Shown: positions 25,540 to 35,155 of the stretch, piece by piece | Layout of the letters: each line of letters starts with the position of its first letter | How positions within the stretch are numbered: the stretch's first letter is position 1 | Source of the DNA: Calditrichota bacterium | GTDB taxonomy: Bacteria; Electryoneota; RPQS01 | Direction: 5' to 3' | DNA: 64,000 bases | NCBI GenBank assembly: GCA_020637445.1 | Contig: JACJVZ010000001.1 | Location: 1,550,001-1,614,000, forward strand | Notes under the pieces: model-generated | Seen by the model: the letters and a program-made list of their open reading frames with translations, nothing else | Databases searched by the model: none | Told to the model about the DNA's origin: nothing | Position numbers and translations under genes: made by a program

Positions 25540-26676
25540 ATGACTCTCTTCCGCTACCTGACCCGGGAGTTCATCCCGCCGTTTTTCTTCAGCCTGTCGC
25601 TGATCGTCTTTCTGTTTGTCCTGAATCTGGTGTTCACGATGCTGGGCCGGATTGTAGGCAAGGGCTTGCCGCTGTTGACCGTGCTGGAGTTTTTCGGGCT
25701 GAATTTGGCATGGATGATCGCGCTGGCCGTGCCGATGGCCGTACTGGTGGCTGTGCTGTCGGCCTACGGACGACTTTCTTCGGATAACGAAGTGACGGCA
25801 CTCCGGTCTTCGGGCGTGGGACCGCGGCAAATGATCATGCCGGCCGTGCTGTTCGGAGTTATCGCGGCGGCTGGATTAGCTTACTTCAATAACTTTGTCC
25901 TGCCAGACTTGAACTACCGTTCCCGGCAATTGCAGACAGACATTCGCCGCTTGAAACCCGCGATGATTCTGGAGCCGGGGGTGTTTTTGACGGATATTCC
26001 GGGCCATGTACTGTACTCTCGTCACGTCAACAACGAGACTTCTGAAATCAGCGACGTCGTGGTCTATGAAGACGACGATCCCCGCTTTGCAGGGACGGTG
26101 ATTGCCGACCGGGGCAAGTTGAAGTACGAAGAGTGGTTTGAAGGCTTCGAGTTTACGCTGTATGACGGAGAGATTTTGCGCTCGGATCGCGCGCGACCGG
26201 GCGAACATCACCGGATTGCTTTTGAGAGCGCGATTTTCAGAATTCACGCGCCGGACATGTCTTTGCGAAGAACCAGCAGCAAATGGCGCGGCGACCGTGA
26301 AATGAACGTCGCGCAGCTTTTGGACCGGATTCAGAGCTACAAGGAACGCAATCCTGAACAAAACGAAAAGAATATTTTGCGGTTGTGGGTGGAGATTCAC
26401 AAGAAGTTTTCCATACCCGCCGCCTGCCTGATATTCGCGGCACTGGGCGGACTGTTGGGCCAGATGGTCCGCCGTTCGGGAATAGGAGTATCGGCGGGAT
26501 ACAGCATGGCCTTCTTCTTGATCTATTGGGTGTTTCTGATCGCGGGCGAAGACTTGGCCGACAGAGGATCGGTCAGCCCCGCGTCGGCAATGTGGGCACC
26601 CAACGTATTGTTCACGCTCGTAGTCTTTTATTTATGGTGGCGACAGCGAAGGTCTGGGCAAGGATTATTCAGATAA
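25540..26676 (+). CDS. lptF: LptF/LptG-family permease, LptF-like
   Basis: 378 residues. Begins RYLTREFIPPFFFSL and carries NEVTALRSSGVGPRQMI, the family signature, a soluble beta domain about residues 125-260 and three C-terminal membrane helices. Role: inner-membrane half of the LPS extraction complex with LptG and LptB. It is transcribed alone, away from its partner at 20303-21379, and ends at its own terminator. Confidence 0.85.
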   Translation: MTLFRYLTREFIPPFFFSLSLIVFLFVLNLVFTMLGRIVGKGLPLLTVLEFFGLNLAWMIALAVPMAVLVAVLSAYGRLSSDNEVTALRSSGVGPRQMIMPAVLFGVIAAAGLAYFNNFVLPDLNYRSRQLQTDIRRLKPAMILEPGVFLTDIPGHVLYSRHVNNETSEISDVVVYEDDDPRFAGTVIADRGKLKYEEWFEGFEFTLYDGEILRSDRARPGEHHRIAFESAIFRIHAPDMSLRRTSSKWRGDREMNVAQLLDRIQSYKERNPEQNEKNILRLWVEIHKKFSIPAACLIFAALGGLLGQMVRRSGIGVSAGYSMAFFLIYWVFLIAGEDLADRGSVSPASAMWAPNVLFTLVVFYLWWRQRRSGQGLFR

Positions 26677-26680
26677 GAGA

Positions 26681-26711
26681 AGAGACCGCACGAAGCGGTC
26701 TCTTTCTTTTT
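26681..26711 (+). terminator. Terminator after lptF
   Basis: Stem AGAGACCGC / GCGGTCTCT with loop ACGAA and the T-rich tail TTCTTTTT. It lies between convergent genes and may serve both. Confidence 0.88.
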
Positions 26712-26727
26712 GATTTGAACAGAAAGA

Positions 26728-27900
26728 TCAACCGACGGCTATTACCAATCTTGAGAGATTAAACTTCGTCGGTTTTTCAAGGACGAGCGTTGCGGACTTG
26801 CGGTCGGATGAGAGTTCGACGTGATAGTCTCCGTCTTCCTTGAAGTAGCGCGGGAAGACCAAGATTTTGTCGACTTTGTCGAGACCAAGCGACGAAGCAT
26901 TGATGACGATACGCGTGCTGCTGCGCAGATCGAGCGAACCTGTGTGATCCACGGCATCGATATCGCCGGTGTTCCATTTGCCGAAAGCCGGTTTTCTAAT
27001 TGCACCGCTGCGTTCCAGATCGCGGAACGTGCCGATGTGGTATTTCAGCGAATTAAGTTCTTGCGCGAGACTGTCGTTGGTGCTGGCCATCGCGGTGACC
27101 TGATCGAGCATCGCAGCACGCTCTTCTTCGAGCGAACGAATCTGCTGCTGCAGCTCGTTCTTGCGGGATTCAAGATCATCCACTTCGGACTGTTTTTGAT
27201 TTCGCTCTTGGATGAGGGTTTGGCGTTCCGCGTCGATTTTGCGTTTGGTCGCGCGGGCCAACTCATTGGGAGTGATGCGAGCTTCACCCTGAGTCACGAA
27301 CGTGCCGAACACGCCTTCACCATAGTAATTCCAAACTTCAAAGCCGGGCAACAGCTCGGGCACCATCGCTTCTTTTTCGATAAGTTTTAAGGCATCTTCT
27401 TCGTTCAGGCCGATGTCTTCGGTCAGGAATTTCAGACAGACTCCGATATGCGTATCACCCTTTTGCGCGACTATGGGAGGACGGAGTCTCGACTTTACTT
27501 CGCCGAGTTCGGTGCGCAGCTTATCGAGTTCACCAGTCACGTCGATGACTTCCTGCAACAGGCCTCGATACGACAGATCTTTCTCTTGAGCGACGCGATT
27601 GGCCAAGAGTCTTGCCTGTTCTTCAGTCAAACCCATTGCGGACATGCCGGTGGTATCAATCTCGTTGTCGGGATGCGACTCATTGTAGCGAGAAACCAAA
27701 CCGGAGATTTGCTGCTCGCGCTCGGAGATTTGAGTGTTGATCTTCTCGACACGATTGACGAGTTCTTGAAACGAACGGACTTCTGCCGGCTGCATTCTCG
27801 AGAAGAAATGAAAGATCAGGATTGCCGCGAGAATCACGACGACGGCGACAGTTGCCCACAGCGTAATCCCGCCGCGCTGTGTGGAACGGATATGTGACAT
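26728..27900 (-). CDS. Membrane-anchored coiled-coil protein with LysM-like domain
   Basis: 390 residues from the ATG at 27900, which has CGGGAG nine bases upstream; an ATG at 27939 immediately after the PBP stop is less likely. One membrane helix (about residues 13-36), a first coiled coil (about 45-160), a LysM-like block (VAQKGDTHIGVCLKFL), a second coiled coil (about 240-310), and a C-terminal beta segment. LysM-type domains bind peptidoglycan. Located 40 bases after the PBP gene, which suggests a cell-wall scaffold role. No catalytic motif. Confidence 0.7.
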   Translation of the reverse strand: MSHIRSTQRGGITLWATVAVVVILAAILIFHFFSRMQPAEVRSFQELVNRVEKINTQISEREQQISGLVSRYNESHPDNEIDTTGMSAMGLTEEQARLLANRVAQEKDLSYRGLLQEVIDVTGELDKLRTELGEVKSRLRPPIVAQKGDTHIGVCLKFLTEDIGLNEEDALKLIEKEAMVPELLPGFEVWNYYGEGVFGTFVTQGEARITPNELARATKRKIDAERQTLIQERNQKQSEVDDLESRKNELQQQIRSLEEERAAMLDQVTAMASTNDSLAQELNSLKYHIGTFRDLERSGAIRKPAFGKWNTGDIDAVDHTGSLDLRSSTRIVINASSLGLDKVDKILVFPRYFKEDGDYHVELSSDRKSATLVLEKPTKFNLSRLVIAVG

Positions 27901-27940
27901 GGAACTGTTCTCCCGAAACAGTTTTGCTTTGATATTCATG

Positions 27941-30094
27941 TTAGAAAAGATGTTGTCTTCGTCCGCGCGGAGTCCGGAACGTGCCATGGAGCGTACAGGG
28001 CTCGGGCAATTCGGACTTGGCCGCAAAATATTCCATACGTACTTCTGGGCAACCAGCGGTCGCCAGTTCACCCGACTCTACACAAATTTCAGCCGTGATA
28101 ATTCCCGACGGAACACGAAACTCCGTTTCGGGATAGTCCATAGTGTCGTAGGCGGCAAGCATAAATTCGGCCCAAATCGGCAATGCGGCCTTGCCTCCCT
28201 CCTGCCCCCGTCCCAAGGTCATGGCTGGGTCATCCAATCCGACCCAAACACCGGCAAGCAGGTTTGGAGTATACCCGATGAACCACGCGTCGGTATTGTC
28301 GTTGGTCGTTCCGGTTTTGCCGCCGGTGGGAACATCGAAATGATATTTCCAACGGAGTGAGGATGCCGTCCCGTATTCGCTGACACTGCGCATCAGGCTT
28401 TGCACAAGGAACGCCGTTTCCTCAGACATAACGACTTTGCGCTCGTTACGGAATTGCTCGATGGTCTGACCGAATTGGTCATCGAGACCGGTAACGGCAA
28501 TTGGTTTGGACCAAATGCCGAGCGTTTGAAAGACTTGATAGGCACCGACGATATCCAGCGGAATGACGCCGGACGCGCCTAACGCAAGTGCGTCGTAGGG
28601 ATCGAGCTTCGTGGTGATACCACAGTTTTTTGCCAAAGCAGCGACGTCGCGGGGCGTTGTGTGTTCGCGAATGAGGCGCACGCTGACGACGTTCAGGGAC
28701 TTGGCCAACGCTTGCCTCAAATCGACGACGCCGCCATATTGATTCGAGAAATTCTTAGGCGCCCACAAGTCCCCGTTGTCGAGGGTAATGACGATTTCCT
28801 CGTTTGAGACTTTCTCGGAAATCGGCATTCCTTTGTCAATGGCAGACGCGTATACGAACGGCTTGAAACACGATCCGGGTTGACGAACGGCTTGCGTCGC
28901 GCGATTAAATTTGCTTTTTTCAAAATCGCGTCCGCCGATCATAGCCAGAATATGTCCGTTGGCCGGATCCAAGGCGACAAAAGCGACTTGCACGGGAAAC
29001 TCGGAAGCGGCGATTGAGTCGGCGATCGTTTTGTCGCCGGCCAATTTGCGAATCGCACCCGTGGAAGAATCGGGAAACATCTCTTTCAGCCGTAGTTTTA
29101 AGTCACCGGTATGAATCTCGTTGACCTTGTCCTGCAGTTCGGGCATCACTTTGGCGACGGCACGTTCGGCGCAATCCTGCAAGCGCGCGTCAAGAGTGGT
29201 ATAGACCGTTAATCCGTCTTGATACGGATCGAAGTCGTGACGTTTGCCGAGCTGGTTAAGCTCTTGCCGAACATTTTCCGTGAAGTACGGAGCGATACCT
29301 TCCTGCGAGCGGTCCGACGAAGGACGCAGCGGCAGCGGGGTTTCGACCAAGCTGTCACGTTCAGCCTCTGTGATGTAACCCACCGACTGCAGCCGGTTAA
29401 AGACGAGGTTTCGCCGCACCAAGTTGTTCTGCGGATATTGCAACGGGTTATAGCGCGTCGGCGATTTTGGAATTGCGGCTAAGACGGCCGCTTCTCCGAC
29501 GGTCAACTCGGACGCAGACTTGGAAAAGTACGTTCCCGCGGCGGCGCCAATGCCATATGCACCCGCGCCAAAATAGGTTTGGGTCAGGTACATCTCCAAG
29601 ATTTCGTCTTTGGAGTAATAGCGCTCGATTTCGACGGCGGTCAACAGCTCGCGCAATTTTCTGGTCAGCTTGCGCTGCGGCCCGAAATAAAGATTTTTCG
29701 AGAGCTGCTGGGTAATCGTGGACGCGCCTCGCGGGTGAAAATCGAGCGTAACGACAGCTTTGGCAATCGCGAGCATCAGTGCGGCGGGCCGCATTCCCCA
29801 ATGGTCATAGAACTTGTGATCTTCGGTGGCGAGGAAGGCCTCAATCACCGGTTTGGGAATCTCGCTCAGCGGGACGTAGCTGCGACGCTGCGTGAAGAGT
29901 TCTTTGATCAGAACTCCGTTGCGGTCGAGAATTTTGGTCGACAGAGCGGGATTGATGTTTTCGAGCTCCTCGACACTTGGCAGTCCCTCCCGCAAGTAAT
30001 TCAGAACCGACCAACCGGCAATCGTGAATGCAAAGAGCAGGGCGACGATAGTGAGCGCCACGCGGGCGAAAGTGCTCTTGAGAAAAGTCATCAT
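27941..30094 (-). CDS. Class A penicillin-binding protein (PBP1A-type)
   Basis: 717 residues. N-terminal membrane helix, then the GT51 transglycosylase (ATEDHKFYDHWG, GASTITQQLSKNLYFG) and the transpeptidase with catalytic Ser in RQPGSCFKPF, SLNVVS and KTGTTNDN. It polymerises and cross-links peptidoglycan. The C-terminus has four cysteines in a short tail (AEICVESGELATAGCPEV), seen in some PBP1A relatives. Start overlaps the lpxH stop (ATGATGA). Confidence 0.94.
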   Translation of the reverse strand: MMTFLKSTFARVALTIVALLFAFTIAGWSVLNYLREGLPSVEELENINPALSTKILDRNGVLIKELFTQRRSYVPLSEIPKPVIEAFLATEDHKFYDHWGMRPAALMLAIAKAVVTLDFHPRGASTITQQLSKNLYFGPQRKLTRKLRELLTAVEIERYYSKDEILEMYLTQTYFGAGAYGIGAAAGTYFSKSASELTVGEAAVLAAIPKSPTRYNPLQYPQNNLVRRNLVFNRLQSVGYITEAERDSLVETPLPLRPSSDRSQEGIAPYFTENVRQELNQLGKRHDFDPYQDGLTVYTTLDARLQDCAERAVAKVMPELQDKVNEIHTGDLKLRLKEMFPDSSTGAIRKLAGDKTIADSIAASEFPVQVAFVALDPANGHILAMIGGRDFEKSKFNRATQAVRQPGSCFKPFVYASAIDKGMPISEKVSNEEIVITLDNGDLWAPKNFSNQYGGVVDLRQALAKSLNVVSVRLIREHTTPRDVAALAKNCGITTKLDPYDALALGASGVIPLDIVGAYQVFQTLGIWSKPIAVTGLDDQFGQTIEQFRNERKVVMSEETAFLVQSLMRSVSEYGTASSLRWKYHFDVPTGGKTGTTNDNTDAWFIGYTPNLLAGVWVGLDDPAMTLGRGQEGGKAALPIWAEFMLAAYDTMDYPETEFRVPSGIITAEICVESGELATAGCPEVRMEYFAAKSELPEPCTLHGTFRTPRGRRQHLF

Positions 30095-30864
30095 CGCGCG
30101 GTTCCGGAAAGATCATCCCATTTCAGGAGCCGCAAACCGGATCCATCGTGCACGGCGTACGTATAATGGTAGATCCAGTCGCCAAGATTGACGTAGGTGC
30201 CGTTTGCGATTTGCTCTTCGGCGGGACGATGGGCATGCCCCATAACCACGCCGTCATACCCGTTTTTTAGCATTTGCTCGGCAAAATCACGGTAATCGGC
30301 GTCTTCGGCTGGGTTACCTTTAGTGGCATTCCGGCTTTGCTGCGACGTTCCTTGCGCAAGCAACATGCCGAGATCTGGATGCAGCCACAGAAACAGCCTT
30401 TGCGCAATAGGGTTGCGGAGAATACGTTTCAACAATCTATAGCCGGAATCGGACTTTAGCACGCCATCACCATGAAAGACAAACACGTTGGAATTTGCAA
30501 TTTGCAACGCAAGTCCGTCTTGATGAGTAGTCATGCCTATTTCCGATTCGAGAAATCCTTTGAGGCGAAAGTCATGGTTGCCCGCGAGTAGATGAACAGG
30601 AACTCCGTCTTCGACGGCTTCTTGCAGCGCACGCAGGATTTTGAAATACTTTTTGGGAATAACCGACCGCCACTCGTACCAGAAATCGAAGAGGTCGCCA
30701 TTAATTACCAAGGCACCTCGCTCCTGCCTGACTTTTTGGATGAGTGCAATCAATCTCAGGAGTTGAGTCGAGGCAATGGGCTCTGACTCGGCACCGAGAT
30801 GGGCATCGGAGACGAAAAAAACGGGAGGTGCGAGCGTGGCGTGCTCAGTCGGCACTCGAAGCAT
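30091..30864 (-). CDS. lpxH: UDP-2,3-diacylglucosamine diphosphatase (LpxH-like)
   Basis: 257 residues of the calcineurin-like fold. Metal-binding motifs in order: SDAHLG, GDLFDFWYEW, GNHD, FHGDG and GHAHRP. Length and motifs match LpxH, which makes lipid X in lipid A synthesis. Related phosphoesterases cannot be fully excluded. Heads the operon with the PBP gene. Confidence 0.83.
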   Translation of the reverse strand: MLRVPTEHATLAPPVFFVSDAHLGAESEPIASTQLLRLIALIQKVRQERGALVINGDLFDFWYEWRSVIPKKYFKILRALQEAVEDGVPVHLLAGNHDFRLKGFLESEIGMTTHQDGLALQIANSNVFVFHGDGVLKSDSGYRLLKRILRNPIAQRLFLWLHPDLGMLLAQGTSQQSRNATKGNPAEDADYRDFAEQMLKNGYDGVVMGHAHRPAEEQIANGTYVNLGDWIYHYTYAVHDGSGLRLLKWDDLSGTAR

Positions 30865-30980
30865 AGGTTACTCAATATACAAACTCTTATAGGGTTGGGC
30901 AACTCATCCGGCCAAAAAGATTCGCGCAAGCCCTTGTTTCATTATGGTTTCGAGATTCCGACAGTGAAAAGGAGCAGGGC

Positions 30981-31009
30981 TTGACATTGCCTTGAAAGAG
31001 CGGTTTATT
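30981..31009 (+). promoter_or_regulatory. Near-consensus sigma-70 promoter
   Basis: TTGACA at 30981-30986, a 17-base spacer and TTTATT at 31004-31009, about 30 bases before the ATG at 31039. Confidence 0.65.
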
Positions 31010-31038
31010 CCAAGGTTCTCCAAGTTCGATTTGATTTC

Positions 31039-31425
31039 ATGTATATTCCAAGTTTTGCAGTATTTTGGGCAACCTACCGGCGGACTATTCTTGGTCTGCT
31101 GATTGTGGTCTTGATCATACTAATCGGGATATTTGCCGGTTGGGACGCATCATTGGTTGCAGCTTTGGCCGCACTTGTAGGTATTTTTACCCAAGCGTTC
31201 GCAGGATTTCTCGGGTTGTTGGCATTGATTCCGTGGCTGGGGCCTCTGTTAGCGAAGGCACTGTCGATTCCACTGGTCTGGCTGGTCAATGGGGCTGGGT
31301 ACTTTTTCTCGGCATTCCTGGCGGGCCGGGGGCATGGTTCGTCCGTAGTACAGTCGAGAGTCCTCACAGTTGTTTTGATTATCGGCATCGTGGTTGGGTT
31401 TATTATAGGGAAATTAGTAGGTTAG
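31039..31425 (+). CDS. Small integral membrane protein
   Basis: 128 residues, mostly hydrophobic, with about four predicted helices (e.g. LGLLIVVLIILIGIFAGW and VLTVVLIIGIVVGFIIG). No charged catalytic cluster or known family. Transcribed alone from the promoter just upstream. Function unknown. Confidence 0.65.
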   Translation: MYIPSFAVFWATYRRTILGLLIVVLIILIGIFAGWDASLVAALAALVGIFTQAFAGFLGLLALIPWLGPLLAKALSIPLVWLVNGAGYFFSAFLAGRGHGSSVVQSRVLTVVLIIGIVVGFIIGKLVG

Positions 31426-31513
31426 GTATAGATTTTTGAGTAAGTTGTTGACGGCCCCGGGTTTGCAGCTAGTTGGACAATGCCTCGTTTTGGCAAATTG
31501 AGAACCGAAGCAT

Positions 31514-31547
31514 ATTTCTAAGTATATATAATAAAAGATTTAGAAAT
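31514..31547. repeat. AT-rich inverted repeat ATTTCTAA / TTAGAAAT
   Basis: Exact 8-bp arms flank an 18-base AT-rich centre containing TATAAT. It lies about 100 bases before the secreted-protein gene and could be an operator or a promoter region. No regulator is identified. Confidence 0.35.
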
Positions 31548-31589
31548 TGACGTGGCCGTATTGCGACTCATTGAGGAGGGACACCAATC

Positions 31590-31618
31590 TTGACTCTTAG
31601 ACATTGGATTGGTATTAT
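31590..31618 (+). promoter_or_regulatory. Sigma-70-like promoter of the small secreted-protein gene
   Basis: TTGACT, 17-base spacer, TATTAT; predicted start about 20 bases before the ATG at 31644. Confidence 0.65.
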
Positions 31619-31643
31619 TTAGCGATTGCAAGAACCTATTGGG

Positions 31644-32054
31644 ATGACAAATTTGAAGCGTGTACTGGTATCTTTGATTTTGGCGGGCGTATTGGCCTCG
31701 GTTGCTTGGGCTGGTGTTGAAGTCTTGAGCCTGAGTGTCTATCCGTTGGGTGATCATGCCCGAGTCGAATGGCGAACGGGTCAAGAGATTGACTTTCAGA
31801 AGTTCGTAGTTGAGCGGTCGCCGGACGGCACGAATTTCTTCCCGGTTGGACAGATTAGCGCGCGCGGTTCATTTTCCGAATACAGCTTCACGGACGAGAG
31901 TCCTTTGGACGATGAACGCGGCCGGTCATTCTTTTATCGTTTGAAGACTTTGAACAACGACGGGACGTTTGGCTATACTGAGATTATCGAAGTATCCCTA
32001 AACTTCTCAGCGGTTCAGCAAACGTGGGGATCGATTAAGGCGATGTTCCGCTAA
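31644..32054 (+). CDS. Small secreted FN3-like protein
   Basis: 136 residues from the ATG at 31644. Signal peptide (VSLILAGVLASVAWA), then one beta-sandwich domain with VEWRTGQEIDFQKFVVERS and FYRLKTLNNDGTFGYTEIIEV, typical of fibronectin-III-like modules in FCB-group extracellular proteins. It ends in QQTWGSIKAMFR, which may be a short conserved C-terminal peptide. Single-gene transcript with its own promoter and terminator. Confidence 0.7.
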   Translation: MTNLKRVLVSLILAGVLASVAWAGVEVLSLSVYPLGDHARVEWRTGQEIDFQKFVVERSPDGTNFFPVGQISARGSFSEYSFTDESPLDDERGRSFFYRLKTLNNDGTFGYTEIIEVSLNFSAVQQTWGSIKAMFR

Positions 32055-32071
32055 GCAAACAATTTTGAAAT

Positions 32072-32105
32072 TTAAAGCCCTGCTTCTTCGAAGCAGGGCT
32101 TTTTT
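32072..32105 (+). terminator. Terminator after the secreted FN3-like gene
   Basis: 12-bp stem AAAGCCCTGCTT / AAGCAGGGCTTT with a CTTCG loop and a T-run. Confidence 0.9.
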
Positions 32106-32126
32106 GTGCTCACTCAATTTGAACGG

Positions 32127-32726
32127 CTATTCGTCCGGCAGCACCCAGACTCTGAGCGGCCATGCGACCAATAGCGCAACGAGAATTCCGATCAAATAAC
32201 CCGCGGCGACGTCGGACGGGTAGTGATATCCGAGATAGACTCGGCTGTAACCGACCGCAAGTGCGCCGGCAATCAGGACAGGGCTAATCTGCGGATAGAA
32301 GTAACTCCAGTAGATTGCTTGCCCGGCCATGTTGGCCGCATGGCTGGACGGGAAGCTGTAGGACGACTTGTAGGTCGTCATCGCGAACTTGTCCGTGTAT
32401 ATCCACAAATCCCTGTCTTCATCGTAGTAGTGCGTTTGGGCAATGACGTTGCAGGGACGAATCCGCTTCACCGTGGGTTTAATCACGGCCGACGAGAGTT
32501 GATCGGTCGCGGCAACGACCACAAAACAGCAGAGCGCGACAATTCGGCCGCGCCTCGACGTGCGAAAGAAGAAGACGATCCAGATTAACCCTAACGGAAC
32601 AAGCCAGAGGGTTCGATCGGAGAGCATCGGCATAATCGCGTCAAAGAAAGAACTGGTAAACATCTGGTTCACCATTCCAAAGACTCCGCGATCCCAATGT
32701 TCAAACCAACTTAATTCAGCGCCCAT
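32127..32726 (-). CDS. PAP2-family membrane phosphatase
   Basis: 199 residues, multiple helices. The three phosphatase motifs are present: KPTVKRIRP, PSSHAAN and SRVYLGYHYPSD. Members dephosphorylate lipid substrates such as undecaprenyl diphosphate or phosphatidylglycerophosphate, or act on lipid A. The exact substrate is not readable. Ends close to a terminator on the opposite strand. Confidence 0.87.
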   Translation of the reverse strand: MGAELSWFEHWDRGVFGMVNQMFTSSFFDAIMPMLSDRTLWLVPLGLIWIVFFFRTSRRGRIVALCCFVVVAATDQLSSAVIKPTVKRIRPCNVIAQTHYYDEDRDLWIYTDKFAMTTYKSSYSFPSSHAANMAGQAIYWSYFYPQISPVLIAGALAVGYSRVYLGYHYPSDVAAGYLIGILVALLVAWPLRVWVLPDE

Positions 32727-32765
32727 TCTACCTCCCAGTAAAACGACTCAGATAATCATCCAAAA

Positions 32766-34715
32766 TCAACGCCGTTCTTGAGACAATTCAGCTTCCAGAT
32801 CAACCGGCAGAACCACACGAAACAGACTGCCGCGTCCGGGTGTAGATTCGACTTCAATGTCGCCGCCGTGGGAGCGGACGATATTCAAGCATATTGACAA
32901 TCCTAAGCCCGTTCCCCGCGACGAATCTTTGGTCGTGAAGAAGGGTTCGAAGATGTGGCTAACGACTTCCGCAGGCATTCCCGCGCCGTGGTCTACGACT
33001 TCGACTCCGATCCAGTTTTCATTATCGGATTCCGCAGACCTGACTTCAATGACTCTCCGTTCCGGCGGCAAATCGTCCTCTCCGGCGTCGAGTACGGCAT
33101 CGCGAGCATTGACCAAGAGGTTGATGAGCACCTGCTCAACCTGATTGCGATCTCCTCGAAAGGACTGAAGTCCTTCGTTGAGATTGACATTGATTTCAAG
33201 GTCTTCCTGTCGAATCTGTTCTCCCACCAACGAAATCGCACCTTCCACGACTTCGTGAATCTCCAGCCGTTTGAAGGTGTTCGTATCAACGTGGGTAAAA
33301 CCGCGCAAATGGTTGATGGTCTCTGCCATTCGTTCGACGGTAGCACGAATTTTTTCGAGATTGCTCTCCAGCAGTTCGTCAGAGAGCTTCCCGTTTTTGC
33401 GCAAGAGCTTAATCAAGTCCGACGTGATAGCAATCACGTTGAGCGGCTGCTTCATCTCATGGGCAATGGAACCGACCATTTCTCCGAGAGAGGCCAACCT
33501 TGCGGTATGAATAAGCTGAGCGTTCTTGGTTTTCAATTCGCGCGACCTTTGACGAACGATGTCTTCCAAATATGCGTTGTAGTGCTGCAGCGTGGACTCA
33601 AGCTGTTTTTGTTCCGTGACGTCCATACCGATAATCAGTCTTCCGAACCGTCCCGCCGATTCACGGAAGCGGCGCGCGCTCCACGTCAGCAAGCGCGAAG
33701 TTCCGTCCGGACCGGGAAAGGGCGCGATGCGGGCAGTGACTTCATGCTCGGAATAGGGGTCAAAAATTTCGAGCAACGGTGACCTCGTGTCCCCGATGAA
33801 CTCACGTAAACTTGTCGACGCTTCATCGAGAGTCAGCCCGGTCAGATCGGCCGCGAATTTATTCCACCGTTCCAGTCTGCCGTCGGGATTTACGTAGGCA
33901 ATCAAGACATCAGCGGTATCCAGCAAGCGGTCACTGAATTCAATTTCTTCACCGAGGAATCTTGTGCGCTCTTGGACGCGGGCTTCGATGTCTTGCGTCA
34001 CGGCCAACAGGTCCCGCTGTACTTGCCGCAGGCTGGTGATGTCGGTGACGATCAGGACAACCTGATCTGAAGCCGGATCAAGCGGCAGCCGCTGAACTTG
34101 CAGCGAAAGCTCGGGCCGCGGGATCGTAACCGGCCACGCGACATCGTTCTTGAAAAGCTCCACGATCTCACGCCACTGCGTGGATTCCCAGACTTTTTTG
34201 CCCGTCATTTCCTCGGGAGTGCTTCCCATCATCGCCGCGACGTTCGGGGACAGCGAAAGGACAGTGCCGTCATTTGAACAAAGGATAGCACTGCTTCTGA
34301 GTCTGCCGAGGGTTTCTTTCCCGATGGCGGCAAGGCTGTCGAGGCGAGAGCGGTAAAAAGAGCGTTCGACGACTCTCATAAGCGTCGCAGCGCTAACAGG
34401 TTTAGGCAGGAAATCCGCCGCGCCATGCTTAAGGGCGCGCAAGGCGAGGTTCCTCTGCGCGTAAGCCGTAACTAAAATGACGTGAACTCCGGGATCAGCC
34501 AATCTGACTTTGGCCAAGAGTTCAATACCGTCCATTCCGGGCAATCTGACGTCCGTCAGCAGGACTCTAACACCGCGATGGGCATTCAGAAGTTTAAGTG
34601 CATTCTGACCATTGTCGGTTTGATGCACCGTAAAGCCGTGCTCGGAGAGCACGGCTGCCAGGGCCTCACGGGCGGCGGCGTCATCATCGACAATAAGGAT
34701 TTCGCGGTCAGTCAT
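32766..34715 (-). CDS. Hybrid sensor: receiver-PAS-PAS-histidine kinase
   Basis: 649 residues. N-terminal receiver with phospho-Asp about Asp55 (LLTDVRLPGMDG), PAS about 140-230, short coiled coil, second PAS about 262-372, coiled coil, HisKA with His419 in GSIAHEMKQPLN, and a full HATPase (NLLVNARDAV, HGAGMP, GTGLGLSI). No membrane helix, so it is cytosolic. Last gene of the two-component cluster; the receiver at the N-terminus suggests it is controlled by an upstream phosphodonor. Confidence 0.92.
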   Translation of the reverse strand: MTDREILIVDDDAAAREALAAVLSEHGFTVHQTDNGQNALKLLNAHRGVRVLLTDVRLPGMDGIELLAKVRLADPGVHVILVTAYAQRNLALRALKHGAADFLPKPVSAATLMRVVERSFYRSRLDSLAAIGKETLGRLRSSAILCSNDGTVLSLSPNVAAMMGSTPEEMTGKKVWESTQWREIVELFKNDVAWPVTIPRPELSLQVQRLPLDPASDQVVLIVTDITSLRQVQRDLLAVTQDIEARVQERTRFLGEEIEFSDRLLDTADVLIAYVNPDGRLERWNKFAADLTGLTLDEASTSLREFIGDTRSPLLEIFDPYSEHEVTARIAPFPGPDGTSRLLTWSARRFRESAGRFGRLIIGMDVTEQKQLESTLQHYNAYLEDIVRQRSRELKTKNAQLIHTARLASLGEMVGSIAHEMKQPLNVIAITSDLIKLLRKNGKLSDELLESNLEKIRATVERMAETINHLRGFTHVDTNTFKRLEIHEVVEGAISLVGEQIRQEDLEINVNLNEGLQSFRGDRNQVEQVLINLLVNARDAVLDAGEDDLPPERRVIEVRSAESDNENWIGVEVVDHGAGMPAEVVSHIFEPFFTTKDSSRGTGLGLSICLNIVRSHGGDIEVESTPGRGSLFRVVLPVDLEAELSQERR

Positions 34716-34765
34716 AACACTATCGAAGATAGCTTAGCTGACCGAGAAAATCAAGTTCCGACCTA

Positions 34766-35131
34766 CTAAAGGTACTTCTTGACCAATCCGTCAATGGACT
34801 CAAGCGAGAACGGTTTTTCGAGGAAGCCGTCGGCGCGAGCCGTTTTGTCCGCGAAGAAGCGGCGGAAATGGGCGAAGCCGGTGATGAAGATAACGGGCAA
34901 GTCGGGATTAATTCTCTTGACCGCACGCAGGAGCTGGAATCCGTTCATCAGAGGCATATGGATGTCCGTGATAATCATGTCGGGAGCATCCGCAATAACT
35001 TGTTCCAAGGCCTTCTGTCCGTTTGGAGCGCCGAGTCCTTCGTATCCCGAGAACTTCAAGAAGTTGATCAGGAGATCACGAATGACTTCGTCATCATCAA
35101 CGACAAGAACTTTCTTTTTCAGAGTTTCCAT
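34766..35131 (-). CDS. Single-domain CheY-like response regulator
   Basis: 121 residues, one receiver: acidic pair VDDDE, phospho-Asp about Asp56 (ITDIHMP), Thr in FITG and the lysine in LEKPF. No output domain. It could shuttle phosphate between the kinases on either side or act on the flagellar motor. GGGGCAC precedes its ATG. 24 bases downstream of the PAS/DHp gene. Confidence 0.88.
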   Translation of the reverse strand: METLKKKVLVVDDDEVIRDLLINFLKFSGYEGLGAPNGQKALEQVIADAPDMIITDIHMPLMNGFQLLRAVKRINPDLPVIFITGFAHFRRFFADKTARADGFLEKPFSLESIDGLVKKYL

Positions 35132-35155
35132 TTGTGCCCCTTGGCAATAATATGT

